Of a stretch of DNA of 64,000 bases, positions 12,100 to 22,590 are shown in pieces. The first letter of the stretch is position 1, and the number at the start of each line of letters is the position of its first letter. The position numbers were made by a program, and so were the translations under genes. This stretch comes from Pyrocephalus nanus. Taxonomy: Eukaryota > Chordata > Aves > Passeriformes > Tyrannidae. A model generated the notes under the pieces. The model saw nothing but the letters and a program-made list of their open reading frames with translations, was not told the origin of the DNA and did not search any database. The stretch is from contig CM076266.1 in assembly GCA_038380795.1 (NCBI GenBank), positions 37,089,425-37,153,424 of the forward strand. Direction: 5' to 3'.

Positions 12100-14590
12100 A
12101 AGCAGCTAGAAAGCCCATTACTAAAGTGCCGTTGTCCTTCATTTGTCAGATTAAGACTTCTTAATAGATTACACTAGCAGCAGAGTAGTAAGTAGCGGCC
12201 CTGATCTGAGGAATCTGGCCTAGAATACTAAATACTTAGTTCCACCATATTCAGTTTTTACATGGATTTATCAGAAGAAAAAAAAACCAGTCTTTTTATT
12301 ACATACTTGAACTTTCTTGGATATCTGAAAAGAGATTAATTTAGTAGGAATTTTAGCACCTATTTTTGCATTAAAAGAGTGACTTTAACCTTCTATGATA
12401 ATGTAGAAGTGATTACATTGAAAAAATCCACCCTGTCATGTGTGATTTTGTTATGAGATCATAATAACTGATATTAACTGATAGCATTCATCCATATCAC
12501 CTGCTTGCAGCTGCTCCAGGAGAGAGGCAACAATGTGGACTAATGGTTCTGCAGTAGAGCTGTAGGGTAATGATGTCTTACTAATCACACTAAGCAGAGC
12601 AGTATGTCTTTGGACTGCGGTAAGAGGAACCCAGCAGGTTGCTTTTTCTACCAAATTCCTTTAATATCAGTTAATTTTCCAATGGGCATTAATTTTCATA
12701 AGCAGGCTAAATCAGTCTTAGCACTGTAAGAACCTTAGTCAGAAAGTGGATGTTTCTTTAAGCTTTAACATGTATCTGAAACTCCAAGAGACTGATTCCC
12801 AGCCTTGTTTTCTTGCTGCCGTGCTGCAAGAAATGCTAACACAAGGATTTGCTCTCAACTCTCTTCTTCCCATGATCTGTGTAATTAGCATTAAGCCAAT
12901 AGTAAAGGACGTGGCTGACTTGCATGAAATCTTTTCAGAGCAGTCTGTGGAATGGTCATGTCAGGAAATCAGATGTGCTTGCAAGTTAAATTGTAATGAT
13001 TTGTGCTTGGTGAATAGAGTACTCCGCATTGATTCCTGCCTTGTAAAGAAATCAGGCAGTGAACAATGCTTACTGAATAGCTAGTATCATCTTCAAATGA
13101 ATCACTTCCACTAATCCAGATATAGAAGCAAACTTCAGCTATTTTTCAGATTTTAGGATGTTGCAATTAAACTGCTTTTTCCTGCACTGTTTTCTTTAAG
13201 GCAAAAAATGGAAAGCAGATCAAAAGAACTGCATAAGCTCATGTTCCTTGTATGGTTGAGAAATATCTGTAGGTGTAACCACTGACTTACTTCTGATACA
13301 GCCCCTACAGTCCAAATGAATACTGCAATAGGTTATGAAACACAAAACAGCTCTCTTCCAACTTAATTGCTGGACCCAAATTAATCCACTGATTAACCAA
13401 GGCCCCTGTCTAACCTGTCTAGGCCCATAATATAATCTATAAAGAACAACATGAAAGAAACAGCTTTGCTTGTAATACAGGTCAGCCTTTGTATGAATGG
13501 GGCTCCATCTACAACATTTTGTAACTCTGTGAATATTTTCAGTAAACTGGAGCTGTGGATGAGTGTAGAAGTTCTCCTATTTGTTTTCCTTGGTATGTCT
13601 CTTTGCTCCATGAAGTAGAGAGAGGACACTTTGATTTCTGGTTTCTCACTCAAATATTGTCTGGTAAACAATTTTATCATGGAGCTGCCTGTTGTAGCCC
13701 TTTCATATGGGCAAGAAAATATCCCTGGGGAACAAGAATACTGGTTTCACCCTTAGAAAGTGAGAAATCAATAAAATCTGGCACTCTCTTCTGCTGGCTT
13801 AGAGTTTTATCTAGTAAGTCATTTCAACGGCCCTAGCAACTTTGTTACTCCAACCCTTTCTTTAGATTGTTTCTCTGGACTCAAATCCAAAAGAGTTGAG
13901 GCTGAATGGACTATCCTGTGTCCAAAACCACGAAGTGACCTTGCTCACTGAGTAGTTCTTTCAGATTTTCATTTCAGCAATAACAAATTTCCTTCTTTTT
14001 CCTCCCAGGACTCAGACAATCTCCTGAAGACTATCAGTTATTCACAGAGCCCTAATACAATTTTCAGGCTTTTGCTGCCCTCCTTCCCGTCCTCTTCCAC
14101 CTCACACAGTTTTCTTGGCCCTCTGAATTAGCACACCTATGTCTGTCTTCTCTCAGTCACAGAAGCTGGTCTTTGTTCCAGCCCTCCTGTAGCATATTTT
14201 CTGGTCTGTGTTATAAATGCAATTAAAGCCTTGAACGGACACGTTAAGATGGGGGTGCAAACTTGTGCTGCTGGTTAACTGGTCTATTTTTCAGTGTTTT
14301 AGCTCAAACAAGCAGCTGTACCTTACCACAGTTCCTGCCTTCAAATGAACAGCAGGTTTTAGTTTCGATTGCCAGATAGGTGCATGTGGTGTTGTGGAAC
14401 TATATCCATGTGTGGACTACCTTTTCACAAAACCTGAGCTGTGAAAATGCTGAACCTTCTACAGGGCCTGGTATCCTTTTGTTATATTGTACTATTTTAA
14501 TGCTTATAGAAATATAAATGAACTCAGTAAAAATCCTTCCCTCTTTTCATTTGTAAAATCTAAAGGTAGAAGGCCTCAAGGAAGGTTTGC
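12100..14590. other. Non-coding stretch, no gene recognised
   Basis: Contains open frames of 112 codons (12746-13084, plus), 95 codons (13393-13680, minus) and 93 codons (13555-13836, plus). The latter two overlap each other on opposite strands. No conserved domain is recognisable in any. No repeats beyond short homopolymers are seen. Confidence 0.6.
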
Positions 14591-14592
14591 TT

Positions 14593-14626
14593 CTATTCTT
14601 TGTTAGAATCTATTCTTTGTTAGAGT
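14593..14626. repeat. 17-bp tandem duplication
   Basis: Two adjacent 17-bp units, CTATTCTTTGTTAGAAT and CTATTCTTTGTTAGAGT, differ at one base. This is a simple local duplication, probably replication slippage. Confidence 0.9.
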
Positions 14627-14735
14627 AACTTGCGAAGTCAAACTGCATAAAATATGTATTTTCTTTTGTTTGCTGGAAGTTCTGGAATAGTCACAAGAAC
14701 TGTTTCAGGTTCAGAGGAAACTGTGTTTAGAAATG

Positions 14736-14749
14736 TTTTTTTTTTTTTT
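14736..14749. repeat. T14 homopolymer
   Basis: Run of 14 T followed by CCCC, about 240 bp upstream of the CR1 3' end. No element body is associated with it. Confidence 0.85.
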
Positions 14750-15404
14750 CCCCTTTGATAATGTCAGAAATTATAGAGCTTTCTGTACTAGGTGAATATT
14801 TCTTTGAAACCAACATATATTTGAAAACTGTTTTGGTGTTACCAAGTCCATGAGGCTTTTCCTGGGAAATTTTCTCTATCTAAGCTGTTCCTTCAGTATT
14901 TTTGCCTCAGTCTCAAGCTCCCAAGCAGTGTTTTGTCGGGCATTGTATACACAGAAGAAAAAGGCCTCTGACCTCTGAATAGCTTGAGTCATTGAATCAT
15001 AGAATCATTTATGTTGGAAAAGACCTTCAAGATTGTTTAGTCAAACCATTAACCCAACACTGCCAAGTCTACCACTAAATCGTGTTTCTAAGTGCCTCAT
15101 CTACATGTCTTTTAAATACCTCCAGGGATGGTGACTCCACCACTTCCCTGGGCAGCCTGTTCCAATGCTTGACAGCCTTTTCCGTGAGGAAATTTTTCCC
15201 AATATCCAATCTAAACCTCCCCTTATGTAGCTTGAGGCCATTTCCTTTTGTGCCGTCATTTGTTACCCGGGAGAAGAGGCTGATACTCACCTGGCTACAA
15301 CCTCCTTTCAGCTAGTTGTAGAGTGCAAGAAAGTATCCTCTGAGCCTCCTTTTCTCCAGCCTAAACAATCCCAGTTCCCCTCCGCCACTCCTCATAAGGC
15401 TTGT

Positions 15405-15409
15405 GCTCC
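15405..15409. repeat. Left target-site duplication (GCTCC) of the LTR
   Basis: GCTCC at 15,405-15,409 is repeated at 15,833-15,837 on the other side of the LTR. The intact CR1 has a single GCTCC at this place, so the second copy was made by the integration. Confidence 0.85.
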
Positions 15410-15832
15410 TGTAGGGATAGGTGCCCTTTTGGAAGAATTTTTTAATGGGAAGCTAGCACTCGTTTTTCATTTAGGAAGCCTTTTTTGTGCCTACAAAGGG
15501 CTTCTCTCAGGAGGATTAGATGTTTTTTTCCCTTTCCCTTTTGCATTTCAGAGAGGGTTGTGGGGAGGACTGTGAGTGAGCCCCCTGTCTCTGGTTTGTA
15601 GGAGAGATAATGCTCACAGACGTGCAGGGCCTCCTTGGGCCAGAGAGGGTGGGGAAGGAGAGAGAGAAAATAAAAAAGCCCTGGAAGAGCACAGGATCTT
15701 GCCTTTCCCTTGAGGCCTGATGCTGTCTTGAGCACTGTTATGTTCTTGTAAGTTTTTAGTGTCCTTGCCTCCAAATAAATCTTTTTGAATCCTTGGCATT
15801 TGGGGGAATACCTGTGTGTGTTTTACTTTACA
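15410..15832 (+). mobile_element. Solo LTR of an endogenous retrovirus (423 bp)
   Basis: The insert begins TGTAGGG and ends TTTACA, so it has the TG...CA ends (TGTA/TACA inverted) typical of LTRs. It is flanked by the 5-bp direct repeat GCTCC. Inside, on the plus strand, a TATA-like AAAATAAAAAAG (15,667-15,678) precedes a polyadenylation signal AATAAA (15,774-15,779), which is followed by a GT-rich stretch (about 15,811-15,822). This order is that of U3-R-U5. CR1 sequence resumes directly on both sides, so no primer-binding site, polypurine tract or internal genes remain, which indicates recombination to a solo LTR. A 5-bp duplication fits ERVL-like (class III) elements better than classes using 4 or 6 bp, but I cannot name the family. 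Open frames of 61 and 110 codons within it (minus strand) are chance frames. Confidence 0.85.
15774..15779 (+). promoter_or_regulatory. Polyadenylation signal AATAAA in the LTR
   Basis: AATAAA about 55 bp before the LTR 3' end with GT-rich sequence downstream, as expected at the R/U5 boundary. It sets the LTR orientation as plus. Confidence 0.7.
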
Positions 15833-15837
15833 GCTCC
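15833..15837. repeat. Right target-site duplication (GCTCC) of the LTR
   Basis: Second copy of GCTCC, immediately followed by AGACCC of the host CR1. Confidence 0.85.
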
Positions 15838-16142
15838 AGACCCTTCACAAGCTCCATTGCCCTTCTCTGGGCACACTCCAGCGCTTGTCTTTCTTGTCAT
15901 CAGGGGCCCAAAACTGAACACAGGATTCAAGATGTGGCCTCACCAGTGCCAAGTACAGGGGGAGGATCACTTCCCTAATCCTTCTGGACACACTATTTCT
16001 GGTCCAAGCCAGGATGCATTGACATACTTGGCTACCTGGACACACTGGGGCTCATGTTCAGCTGGCGGTCGACCAACACCCCCGGGTCCTTTTCTGCCAG
16101 TCAACTTTCCAGCCGCTCTTAGCCTTTCTAGTCTTTGCTGAC

Positions 16143-16158
16143 TTTTTTTTTTTTTTTT
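16143..16158. repeat. T16 homopolymer next to the CR1 5' end
   Basis: Run of 16 T directly beyond the truncated 5' side of the minus-strand CR1. Confidence 0.85.
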
Positions 16159-16159
16159 C

Positions 16160-19100
16160 CTTCCTATTTCCCATTGTTTGAGAATTGTGACATCAACACA
16201 TAAAACCTCTTAGAAGTGCTGTTTTTAAAGTTCAGAATTAGCTTATAGTATCATGGAAAAGCAGCCTTAGAGAGCTGAACAATCCCAAAGTGCAAGAGGT
16301 TCTGGACATAAATTCAAACTCTGTAGCTGGGGTCTTTCTAAAGTGGCAATGTGCTGTTTCTGATCTTGCCTTTTAGAAATGTGTTTATGAAACCTTTTTG
16401 CTTCTCCTTCAATGATGTCAGGAGGGCACATTATCTGCTTCCTGCTGTAAATCATCAGAAACTTTATTTTTCTCTGCTGTATCACTGTGAAAGTGAGAAC
16501 AACTTAAAGAAGTGAAAGCAATTTGTTCTGCAGGAGGTATTAGATAAAGGGCGCCTAGAGGATTCCTCATACCATCTGAAGATGGAGATAAAATGGAATG
16601 ACATGATAGACCATTAAGCAAAGCAAAGTAAGCACAGCAGCAGATTCTTGTCTCAGATCTGTGATGCATTTTCCTACCTTGGATGATTAAATGACAGTGT
16701 CTAAAACAACAGCTCTCCTGGCCTTGTTGAGCTTACATGGGACCTTAGAATTCAGCAGCAGTCTTTTTTCAGAGAGATAAAGGATTGCAAGCCATCCAGA
16801 GACACCCAGGGCAGTTGCTCTTGCTTACCCTTTCTTTTGAAAATAGCAACAAGTTAAAACATCGTTATAGACTCCTTGCCTAGCCTTCACTAGGGATCTG
16901 GAGCTTCCCATCACTGCCAATTTCTGAAGCTGCAGGAGTTAAGAATCAAAGCAAGAGATTAAATGAAACTGCAACAACATAGCCTAGTGTACTGCTCATA
17001 CAGCAACAGCAGAGTTCATGAACTGTGCTGGTGCTTGAAATTTTACTGAATGCACTGTTAAATAATTAATTTTTAAAGGAATTTTTGGAAACGTGAGACT
17101 GCTCTGAAAACTTTATGAAAATTTGGAAAACAAAATCATGAGATTTACTATTTGTGTTAACCAAATAGGGTTTTGTTTTTATCCTGTCTCGTAGCAAGTC
17201 AACAAGTGCTTACGTTTTCCAAAGTACTATTAAATATCTAGCAAAACCTGGGATCCTAAGAAACTAGTTCAAATTAAATGCCTCGTGCCAGAAGAAATAA
17301 GATCATTAGAAAGCTAAATTACCTTCCCTCTCCGTTGCTTCAAGGGCTCACTGTGCAATTTGCGCTGCACACCGTGCTGGGCATCCCACAGATGGGACCA
17401 GGAACCAAAGTCTTTGTGGCACTTACCTTAAATTAAGATGGTGATGGTGTGTACATCCCCTATTGTCCATGTCTTTAACAGTCCGTAAAGAAAGGATTAA
17501 CTTCTGGGATTGTGGGTGCCCAGATGGTAATATTTGCTCAGGGAATAGGATACATGGTCTACCCCCTTCTTATTCTTCTCTTTCCATTCATCATGGGTAA
17601 GAAATCTCTGTCCATCAGTTTATGCCTTGTAATGACAGATTAAATAAAGTGAATAGCTTTTGTCTTCCCACTGATACCTTGTACAGCTGAACAACCACCT
17701 ATTACTGCTTGCCTAAACCAGGGCTTTTCCTCACCCAGCCACATCTTTTCTCGTCTGAATCAGCACTGTCAGTTAGCAGAATAAATCAGAACAAGTCTTA
17801 AGATGAATAATCTTGTGTACAAAGAAGTGCTTTACACTGTAAATATATTGAATTTTCAGTGTATGAGTAAAATAGGTGATACCTTGAGAACTTTATCAAA
17901 ATAGTGTGCATTAACTAAAACTGATTTTCTCAGAAATACTTTGAGAATATACTCCACTCCTTTTAAACACTTATTTTCATTTCCTCTCAGTCTTTGGGAA
18001 GGAGATTAAGTTTGTCTGGTCCTCTCCAAGGAATAAAAGTGAAAAGTTATTCTATTTTCCTTAAACTGAGCAAGACTTGCAACAGCAATGACTTCTGAGT
18101 GCTCTCTGCCAAGGCAGAGTTATCCTGTGAGAGGCTGGCAGAGATAAACTCTACAAAACAAAACAACCTACCCCCAAACCTCAGCATGGCAGTTATTTCA
18201 CTGTTCACAATAGGAAGATGACATTTCAGAAGAAAAGCACTATACCTTAGACACTAGCTATCAAACAAGCACACAGAATAGCTCAGAGTTAACATCTGTG
18301 TAATGAAGACCAGATAATAGCAGTGATTCCTCTGGAGAGATTTGCTTGCACCTTGTGTCCTTTCTCTCCTACTCATATTATATTCACTGGCTTTGTTTTG
18401 GCTCTGTACTTCTGCAGGTTAACCTAAGAGGTCCAGAATGATCCCAGATCAGCTTGTGTGCATCCATCAAACTTCAACGACCAGCCTCAGAGGGCTTTCT
18501 TTTCCTAAAAAACAGATGAGAGCAGGAACAAAAAAGGTTATGAGAACCTTACATTCCTTTGTACTAATTTCCCATTGCTAATTATCTATTCTCAGTACTA
18601 TTCACTTCCCTATAACTAATCTCACAAACATCCTTTAGAAATTTCTGTCTTCTATTTCTTCTTTAATCTATAACATTAACATTTTTTTAGCTAGGAATTA
18701 TCCCACCATATTCACCTCATGCCTTCCAGGTGTTATGTATCTTTTCTCAAAACAAATGATGGATGATTGATCCTGATTTTTAAAGAAGGAGTAATTGTAA
18801 CTTTTTAAAGCAGGTTTTTGCAGCACACTGTATCCTGCTACATCCTAGTGGGATAGTGGGGTGATTCATTTAATGATGTGCGATTACGGTTTTTCTCTCC
18901 TCCTGAGTACTGAAGTTGAATATTTCATCTCATAAAGTCAGCCTTTTCCAAACTGCTAGCAAAACAGATCCCTTATGAGAAGCCTACAACGTGTGTACTC
19001 TCCAAGGTTAAAAAGAAAAAGAATGAAAAATAATCAGCTAGTGCAGTTTTATCTCATTTGTCCCTGAGGATCCTGAACCTGCACGAAGTTGGAGAGGAGA

Positions 19101-19290
19101 GCCTAGCAATGACTGACTCTCAGGCAGGTACTGTCAAGTCTTGGAGGGCATTTAGTAAGGAAAGGCCACCATAATGGGAAGCCCTCAGCTTCTTGAAGGT
19201 GACTGACTCCACTTTAGCCCTGCCACTGACTAATTCCAGAAGTTTGTTCATCTATACGAGACACTATCGCATATAGGTGAAAGCGTTTGA
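16160..19290. other. Non-coding stretch with one weak exon candidate
   Basis: Minus-strand open frames of 72 and 83 codons (16,267-16,485 and 16,418-16,669) lack recognisable motifs. A plus-strand acceptor/donor pair at 17,482-17,596 is listed separately. A minus-strand donor-like AAG|GTAAGTG near 17,424 has no good acceptor upstream. No repeats larger than homopolymers are recognised. Confidence 0.55.
17482..17596 (+). other. Candidate exon (115 nt), hydrophobic frame
   Basis: A pyrimidine-rich acceptor ending GTCTTTAACAG is followed by 115 nt open in one frame and a donor ATGG|GTAAGA. The frame reads SVKKGLTSGIVGAQ and then a run of mostly hydrophobic residues including YMVYPLLILLFPFIM, like a membrane helix pair. 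Stops lie just outside the exon boundaries in the same frame. T-rich DNA yields hydrophobic chance frames, and I do not recognise the protein, so this is a weak candidate. No partner exon is identified on the plus strand. Confidence 0.2.
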
Positions 19291-19320
19291 CAGTATCTTT
19301 GGGATCAGTATCTTTGGGAT
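19291..19320. repeat. Perfect 15-bp tandem duplication
   Basis: CAGTATCTTTGGGAT occurs twice in direct succession with no mismatch, which suggests a recent slippage or duplication event. Confidence 0.95.
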
Positions 19321-19810
19321 AGAAAACAGCAAAGCTGCGTGTGCCCACAGGGATGGAGAAGAATCCTTCAAGTCTCACGTCCCACAGGCATCTGCAATTT
19401 TACCCCCATATTTAGCGTTACACATTTCTGTGCTGCACTGTTCCTCCAGCCTTCGTTATTCTGCCTAATTAGGTCAGCAGGAAGGAATCTAGAACTGTTT
19501 TACATTTTGCTTGTGCATGTTGGAACAGGAACGACTGTGTATCAGTAAGTTCATGAGACAAGCTAAAATGGAAACAGCTCTATTTCAAAATAGGTATTTT
19601 GATACTACCTACAGAATTTTTCCTAGGAGGATTTAGGCTTTCTAGCCAGTACGGCCTGCAGGGGGCATCAAAAGAATTCAGTGGACACTGAGCATAGTTT
19701 TCTGACTGTAACTTTTTATCAATAGCGACCCTTAAATGAAGTGTTTTACGATGAAATCAGAAAAGCTGAAGAAATTTGATTAAAAGAGAGGATGACATTT
19801 CACTACATCT

Positions 19811-19897
19811 TTCCTGGTTGTGTGTGTTTGGGTTTTTGTTGTTGGCTTTGGTGTGGGTTTTTTGTTTGTTTTTTTTTGTTTGTTTGTTTGTTTTTCC
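19811..19897. repeat. T/G-rich tract with (TTTG)n core
   Basis: The plus strand is nearly devoid of C and A. Units of TTTG, GTGTGTG and T-runs alternate. Overlapping open frames on both strands (19,776-19,976 and 19,780-19,998) are artefacts of this low complexity (runs of F, L and V, or K, T and P). Confidence 0.85.
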
Positions 19898-19989
19898 TGA
19901 CTGCTTGATAAAGGAAGACTGGGTTTTAAAACACATTTTAAAAGTCTTGCTATCACCAGAGACTTTGAGAGAATGACTTGGGAAAGGGC

Positions 19990-21300
19990 AGTCAACACTG
20001 ACGATAAGATTGAGAAGGTTTTAAAAGTTTCTGAGAAATAGGGTAGATTATTTTAGAAATTCCTGGTTTTTTTATATTGTAATAGGCTATCTTTATGTTA
20101 GAATAAGCTGCATTAAAGAGCATTATTGTCTGGGCAGAATTCTAGTTGAAGGGTTTTGCTGCATTTATAAAGGAGAAAAGAGAATTGTTGGTAGCATTCA
20201 CATTTCTTTGCTGCACTGCGAGTACAAGTATAGTTAATTTGACAAGGAGTAATAGTAGAATAGTAGAATAGTAGAAAAGTTACCCTACGCTTTCTTCTCC
20301 TGAGTCTTTGTTGCTAGTACTCTCCATAACTTCTGGCCTTGCTGTTTCATATTGGGATCTTCTGGCTGGATTTTTTCTTCAGACTGTATAGTGGCCCCGA
20401 ATCCTGATGGTCCCAATAGATACACTATTGATCCAAATCTGAAATACTCATGCAGCTCTTAAATATTTTCCCTGTAGTTTTCTGTAGACCTTTTAACTTC
20501 CCGAGCTCCCTTTTTTTTCCTACATCCAACATAAATCAGTTTTATTTTGCCCTTAAATAGATGCCCTTGCAATAGGCTTCTGCCAGTCTTCCTGCAGCTT
20601 GCTTATTTGTTGTTTGATACAGGTTGTTTCCGAGTATATAGTTTTCAGGAAAGAATGATGTTACTGATGACTTACCTGGAGTGTAACGTAGCATTTTCTT
20701 TGCAATGACCTCTCTTATCCCTGTTTTCTTTTTATTTTTACACTTTGAAAAAATGTTTTCACCAAATTATCTCCTCTTTGTGTTTTCTTTGCTGCACGTC
20801 TTATAATTTGCTTTCCTTATAATGATGAGGAGCCATGAAAAGCAAACAGTTACTAATCTGAGTGAGAGTTGTAACAAAAATACCACAGATAAGACTGTGC
20901 TAGGGTTACACAGGCAACCTTAATCTGAAACTTCCCAGTTTTTGAACTTGACAAAAGCTTTCTTTTAAAAGGCAGCTATTTTTTTTCCAATGGGTCAGGC
21001 TTTTCTGTTGTTGCTTTCCAGCCCCAAGTCTGATAATCTGCTATATTTTTCTCCACCCACATGTTTCTGTGCCAGGCCTGTCTCTGTATCTTCCTCCTCA
21101 TTTTTCCCATCTTCCAGTATAATTTTTCTTACTTAGCCAATCCTTCCAGGCCTGCTATCTGAAATTTCCCCCTAGTGCTTCTAATCTCAAATCAGCCTGC
21201 TCTCGACTTCTCGGCTGCTCTCACATGCTTTGTTCTGTCACCTTCACCTTCCTACAGAGATTCGTTTCTTCTCTGGTCTTTTCCCCTACCCACTTGCTAC
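19990..21300. other. Non-coding stretch, no gene recognised
   Basis: AT-rich and T-rich on the plus strand. It includes a small tandem repeat at 20,251-20,274. A minus-strand donor-like CCAG|GTAAGTC near 20,672 lacks a usable polypyrimidine acceptor upstream. Confidence 0.6.
20251..20274. repeat. (AATAGTAG)3 minisatellite
   Basis: Three perfect 8-bp units AATAGTAG in tandem. Confidence 0.9.
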
Positions 21301-21302
21301 CC

Positions 21303-21445
21303 CCACAGAATCACAGGATATTTTGAGTTGGAGGCACCCACAAGGATCATGGAGTCCAACTCTTAAGTGAATGGCCCATATAGGTGATTGAACCCATGAC
21401 CTTGGTGTCAGTAGCACCCTTCCCAAGCTCTTCCTCCTGCACTTT
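21303..21445 (-). mobile_element. TguSINE1-like SINE (tRNA-Ile-derived head, CR1-like tail)
   Basis: Read on the minus strand, the element starts with a degraded tRNA-like part. GGTGCTACTGACACCAAGG corresponds to the anticodon arm region of tRNA-Ile, and GGTCATGGGTTCAATC contains a box-B-like GGTTCAATC. It continues through GAGTTGGACTCCATGATCCT to a CR1-type 3' terminus ending CCTGTGATTCTGTG near 21,303. A tRNA-Ile head joined to a CR1 3' tail is the structure known for TguSINE1 of passerine birds, mobilised by CR1. The 5' part (box A side, about 21,425-21,445) is poorly preserved and the exact 5' edge is uncertain. Family assignment is from memory of the family's architecture. Confidence 0.7.
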
Positions 21446-21449
21446 CTCC

Positions 21450-22295
21450 TCCAGTTTCAGTGTTTTCCATCATGAGACACTTTGATATCAGCTTTAGCAG
21501 GGAAAAAGACCACTTCCACTGTCCTCACGCCAATCACCTGTGCATTCTTTTTCATTTCCTCAACTACCATCCCATCTTGTCCCATCCTCACCTCTTTCCA
21601 GATCAGCTTTATTTCCTCTGGAACATTAAGGACAGAGTGATCATGCTGACAAAGTACTAGCTTCAAAGCAGGAAACACAGGAGCTGTTTAAAGGGAAAAT
21701 GCCCAGGCTGCTTTAAGGTAACTCTTGGAAATTATTGAAAAAGTAAAACTAAAAATGTTCTCCCCTAAATTGTCTTGGCCAGAACTCTGGACTGAAAAAT
21801 TTCTACTTAACATGGCTGAAATTGGGCAACTGAAAACAGGACTTATAATGGAAATGGTCCAACACTGATAATACAGAACATAAGGGGAAAATGCAGTAGC
21901 TGCTGTGTCATATTAATTTTGTAATGCTGGTGTTATAGCTATTTCTTACATGTGCTACTGAAATTAGGGGCACATGCAAAAGAAAATAGGGAAAAATCTA
22001 CATATTGTTCTGTAGTAGTTTTTTTAGTGGAAAAAGTTGTTTATTAAAAAAGAGTCAGGGCTGACAAAAAAAATCTTTAGCAGTGAATAAATGAGTTTCC
22101 TTTTACATCCAAGTTTCCCATTGACAGCATTGTAAGTGCAAACACTGAATACAGATTACCTCCTTCATAACTAAAAGTAAATGATTCATACTTGCCAATA
22201 TCCTTTTAGTACTAGGCTCTTAAGAAACAAAGAAATCTTTGGAGACAGAGAGCTTTCTAAACCATGTGCACACACAGGGAAAAGGGCAGCTGCAA
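21450..22295. other. Non-coding spacer between SINE and CR1
   Basis: Overlapping open frames on both strands at 21,457-21,678 (73 and 66 codons) have no motifs. No other structure is seen. Confidence 0.6.
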
Positions 22296-22297
22296 CT

Positions 22298-22590
22298 TGT
22301 TGGACTTTTCACAAGGGCATGTAGTGCTAGGACGAGGGGTAAATGGCTTTAAAGTGAAAGATGGTAGGTTTAGATTAGATATTACAGGAAGAAACTCTTT
22401 ACTGTGAAGGTGATGAGTCACTGTAACAGGTTACCCAGCGATGGATGCCCCATCACTGGAAGTGTTCAAGGCCATGTTGGATGGGCCTTTGAGCAAGTAG
22501 GCCTAGTGGAAGGTGGAGGAGCAGGGGAGCTGGAACTAGATGATCTTTAAGGTCCCTTCCAACCCAAACAATTCTATTGATTCTATGATC
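22298..22590 (+). mobile_element. CR1 LINE 3' fragment
   Basis: Plus-strand CR1 end. It runs from ACTTTTCACAAGGGCATGTA through TTTAGATTAGATATTACAGG and GATGGATGCCCCATCACTGG, then GGAAGTGTTCAAGGCCATGT, to TTAAGGTCCCTTCCAACCC and the terminal ATTCTATTGATTCTATGAT. It covers the ORF2 C-terminus and 3' UTR only, about 293 bp, so it is strongly 5'-truncated. In-frame stops and gaps show it is an old copy. Orientation is opposite to the other three large CR1 copies. Confidence 0.95.

Larger units (their letters stand above)
14990..16133 (-). mobile_element. CR1 LINE, 5'-truncated, split by a solo LTR
   Basis: CR1 is the dominant avian non-LTR retrotransposon. This copy reads on the minus strand: its 3' end, with the terminal ATTCTATGATTC-type repeat, lies at 14,990. 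Moving to higher coordinates, the ORF2 C-terminus is visible in a minus-strand frame (15,075-15,290) with [15 protein letters not shown] and [16 protein letters not shown] further frame at 15,845-15,978 has [18 protein letters not shown] and CVQFWAP, the region after the CR1 reverse transcriptase. The element is truncated on its 5' side near 16,133, as is usual for CR1. It is interrupted between 15,410 and 15,837 by an LTR insertion with target duplication; the CR1 text is continuous (CTTGTGCTCC then AGACCC) once these are set aside. Frames are broken, so it is dead. The subfamily looks CR1-J/X-like from wording such as TTTTAAATACCTCCAGGG, but this is tentative. Confidence 0.95.

Noticed and set aside
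15442..15799. 110- and 61-codon minus-strand frames
   Set aside because: They lie inside the solo LTR, which is non-coding, and show no retroviral motifs.
17400..17480. Minus-strand donor AAG|GTAAGTG near 17,424
   Set aside because: No acceptor with a pyrimidine tract within a normal exon length.
20640..20760. Strong minus-strand donor CCAG|GTAAGTC
   Set aside because: The upstream minus strand is purine-rich and has no usable acceptor. All frames tested hit stops.
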